From NCBI GenBank assembly GCA_029204225.1, contig CM055097.1, positions 50,106,600 to 50,170,599 on the forward strand: DNA of 64,000 nt. The letters run 5' to 3'. Source of the DNA: Diphasiastrum complanatum (taxonomy: Eukaryota; Streptophyta; Lycopodiopsida; Lycopodiales; Lycopodiaceae). A program made the translations under genes and the position numbers. Shown piece after piece: positions 61,697-64,000 of the stretch. The notes under the pieces were generated by a model. It saw only the letters and a list, made by a program, of their open reading frames with translations. It was not told the origin of the DNA and did not search any database. Position 1 is the stretch's first letter; each line of letters begins with the position of its first letter.

Positions 61697-62610
61697 TTGT
61701 TTTCTCGCTTCTGTGTTGTGTGTTTGCTTGTTTGCCTATCTTCTATCTTCCAACCACAGCACGAGTCTTCTCTCCAGGTCCTACACGAGCTGCGGAGCAA
61801 CTTATCAAGCCAGGGGCTAAATGTTGCATGGCTACCTACTAATGAATCAGATGATTTATTCATCGATGATGAGAATGTTTTACGAATTCATAATTGCCTA
61901 GAAGATTTGGACATTTCTGATATTCAGATCCTCAATTATATGGGGGCACTCCCACTTAGGACCTATCCGCAACATGCTTCCAAGGTGGAACCAGTTGCCA
62001 AGGTTGCAATTGAAAAGTCTGAGACAAAATTCTACCGTCCCAAATGCCCACACTATCCATGGGATTTCTGTGAGGAGGAGACCATCTTTCAGATTGATGA
62101 TGAGATCCTCCATGACGTACCAACCGTCCCTCATCCACACACCTCTCCACCACCAAATCCTCAACCACGTGGTCATATTATGAAAGAGAAAATGAAAAAA
62201 CCGCTTCAAATTCAATCGCTGGGTGACCTCACAATTGTTAGGGAAGTTCCTGAGATTGCCTCTGTTCCTACACCAGCCCCTGAACATTCCCAATCACCAT
62301 CCTGGCAAGAAAAAGACAAGGCCCCCCTCGAATCTCCAGCCCATGATGTTCCTGCATACTTTAAGGACTATACGATCGAGGATGTCACAATCCAATTACC
62401 CCAAGATCAACGTGAGCCAGCTGGTTATTCACACTACAAAGGCCCTGCACAAACTCTAACCCTTTCTCTGAGTGAGCCAACTGAAACCAACGAATATCTT
62501 GTCCACGTCGGAGCTCACTCAATCGCAAACAACGCAAACGGCTTGAAAAGCTCCTGAGAAAATATCGGCATGTCTTTGCCTGGACCTATAAAGAGAATTT
62601 TATAAAATAT
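61697..62610 (+). pseudogene. Ty3/gypsy-like internal coding remnant upstream of RT
   Basis: A 286-codon frame begins at 61697. The likely coding part is acidic and proline-rich (NESDDLFIDDENVLRIHN, PHYPWDFCEEE, PHPHTSPPPNPQP, VPAYFKDYTIEDV). No gag, zinc knuckle or protease motif was seen. At about 62510 another frame reads RKQRKRLEKLLRKYRHVFAWTYKE, which matches the short segment just before reverse transcriptase in plant gypsy polyproteins (HVFAW). Homology then stops at about 62610 and reverse transcriptase is absent. It is a 5' remnant or an internally deleted derivative. The start codon is uncertain. Confidence 0.55.
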
Positions 62611-64000
62611 GGTTTGTCGGATCTGAGCAAAAGCTCATCGGATGCAAATGAACTGACAATGTCGGATGGAATAGTGTAAGGATAGTGCTGAATGCAACTG
62701 TATAAGGACAATGTTGGATGCAACTCTGTCGGATGGAACTTGTATGAACTGGTCGTCAATAAGATCAATCCCAACAATTAGCAAAATCAACAAACATAAA
62801 GTTCCAAATAAGCATGAGAGATGAAGCAAGGACATCCGATTTCAATTCGTAAGAGGTTCAACTTGTTTCATTGAAATGAACATGAATGTAAATCACAAAG
62901 TACCAATATATATAGTGGATTTTAGGGCTTTGGCCTCAAATCCTATTGGCCAATTTCCACCTCCCTTATTATTTGAAATTTGAAATTTGGGGGGAACCCT
63001 TTTTATTCACTAACTTGACTATTAGGCCTTGCGACATTAAATTCTCGCAAAAAGGCCTAAAGTCCTTTTATTAACTTCTAAATAATCAAATAGCTATGTG
63101 ATCATCAGGGTGGTCTTACACACGCAGGGTGCCAAATCCCTCTCACTTAATTAACTATGGTTAGAGTTGCCTTGGGATCTGCAAACCCTCCAAAAAATGG
63201 TATCAAGTGAGAACCCCAAATGTTGAAGAGCAATAGTGAAGGGATGAAATTGCTTTCCAAGCAATAGACCCGGATTCGTCGAATGTACCATGGAGTGGAA
63301 GCCTACATTTGTGTCTATAAAAGCTCGGACTTTCGCCCATTGTCGATGGATTTCCTACTTCTCTTTCTTGGTAGAGACCTTCATAAATGGTAGGTTGGAC
63401 TGAATACAAAAGTCAAAATACAAGAGGGCGGTCCATAGTCTAATAGAAGATGATTTGGAGGGGCTCGCAATGGGTGACTCCATCACATTTTCAAATAACC
63501 CCAAAGGCAAATCTTCAACAACATCAACATCATTTACTGTATCTGGGGGACCTATGACCTAAGTCAACATCGTCCACCAAATCCTCATCCAATGCTAATG
63601 ATGATCCAAAAATCCAAAAAACTCATATTCAGTGATCAAATTTTTTTCTTTTAAAACATTGAGAATAAAAAGTCATCAAATTGTTGAAGTGAAAAAAATG
63701 GTCTACTATAATATGAAATTAATTATTTACCCGCTGAGTTCTGTGAGCACGTGCTAAATTTTTTTTGTGATCTATAAAATGTGCCTCTGGTGGCCGACTT
63801 GGTTGATCCTCTGACAAAACCATTTCTACATCCATAGTAGAAATGTATTACTAACCATAAAAACCATGATCACTAATAGACAATGTCAAGCAAAAACAAC
63901 AATAACATATGCTGCAAGAAAAAAATTTAATGAACACATGGTTGTATAAGTCAAAAATTCATAACACAATTAATTTTGGTAGTGGAAGATAGAGTGCCAT
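62611..64000 (+). other. No gene recognised
   Basis: Short GTCGGATG-type motifs recur at 62600-62740. The rest is AT-rich. The only coding trace is a short copia-like end at 63790-63837. Confidence 0.4.
63790..63837 (+). pseudogene. Possible end of a copia RNase H
   Basis: The plus frame reads VADLVDPLTKPFLHP and a stop, like the C-terminal NVADPLTKPL of Ty1/copia polyproteins. It is only 15 codons, so chance cannot be excluded. Confidence 0.3.

Noticed and set aside
63199-63215. TGGTATCAAGTGAG as a tRNA-iMet primer site
   Set aside because: Only the first eight bases match and the preceding sequence does not end in CA, so an LTR is not supported.

Overview
The window is nuclear DNA of a land plant and is dominated by transposable elements. 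The tRNA-iMet primer sites (TGGTATCAGAGC) next to Ty1/copia LTRs, the hAT DUF659 relic, the plant type Helitron and a type I vacuolar H+-pyrophosphatase relic all point to a plant. A ZNFX1-like NF-X1/RZ-finger helicase gene, which I associate with non-flowering lineages, and the many very long (CT)n arrays make a fern, lycophyte or bryophyte more likely than a flowering plant. That last step is inference and no species can be named.

Layout. 0-6.2 kb: broken copia copies (a plus-strand gag cut by a minus-strand LTR, an integrase fragment, a second gag-protease). 6.2-10 kb: a lone LTR with its primer site, then an 872-bp terminal-inverted-repeat element sitting inside a (CT)n tract. 10.4-12.6 kb: a small LTR-module-LTR structure abutting an internally deleted copia pol. 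15.4-21.2 kb: the only convincing host gene, a minus-strand ZNFX1-like helicase of three recognisable exons. 24.1-33.2 kb: a plus-strand copia pol split in its RNase H by a complete, young, minus-strand copia element (25992-32150; LTRs 682 bp each with three differences; 5-bp target duplication TTTTG). 33.2-37 kb: hAT and H+-PPase relics among (CT)n and (AT)n arrays. 38-43 kb: a decayed Helitron Rep/helicase, followed by a solo LTR with a TTTGG duplication. 47.7-54.3 kb: two divergent, intron-bearing, unfamiliar genes (the minus one DDE/MULE-like) with minisatellites. 56.9-62.6 kb: decayed copia fragments and the 5' part of a Ty3/gypsy-like element.

How parts relate. Nearly all coding sequence belongs to mobile elements and none of them looks autonomous: every pol has stops, frameshifts or deletions. 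At least four otherwise coherent frames are broken exactly at mononucleotide runs (7 instead of 6 in three cases, 9 instead of 10 in one), so some apparent pseudogenes may be assembly errors. The most unusual items are a non-pol module carried between the integrase tail and reverse transcriptase in one copia family (three copies), the inverted-repeat element with eight copies of a TAGCAC...GTGCTA motif, the helicase without a visible motif Ia, and the possible two-gene DNA transposon at 47.7-54.3 kb. No tRNA, rRNA or CRISPR array was seen.
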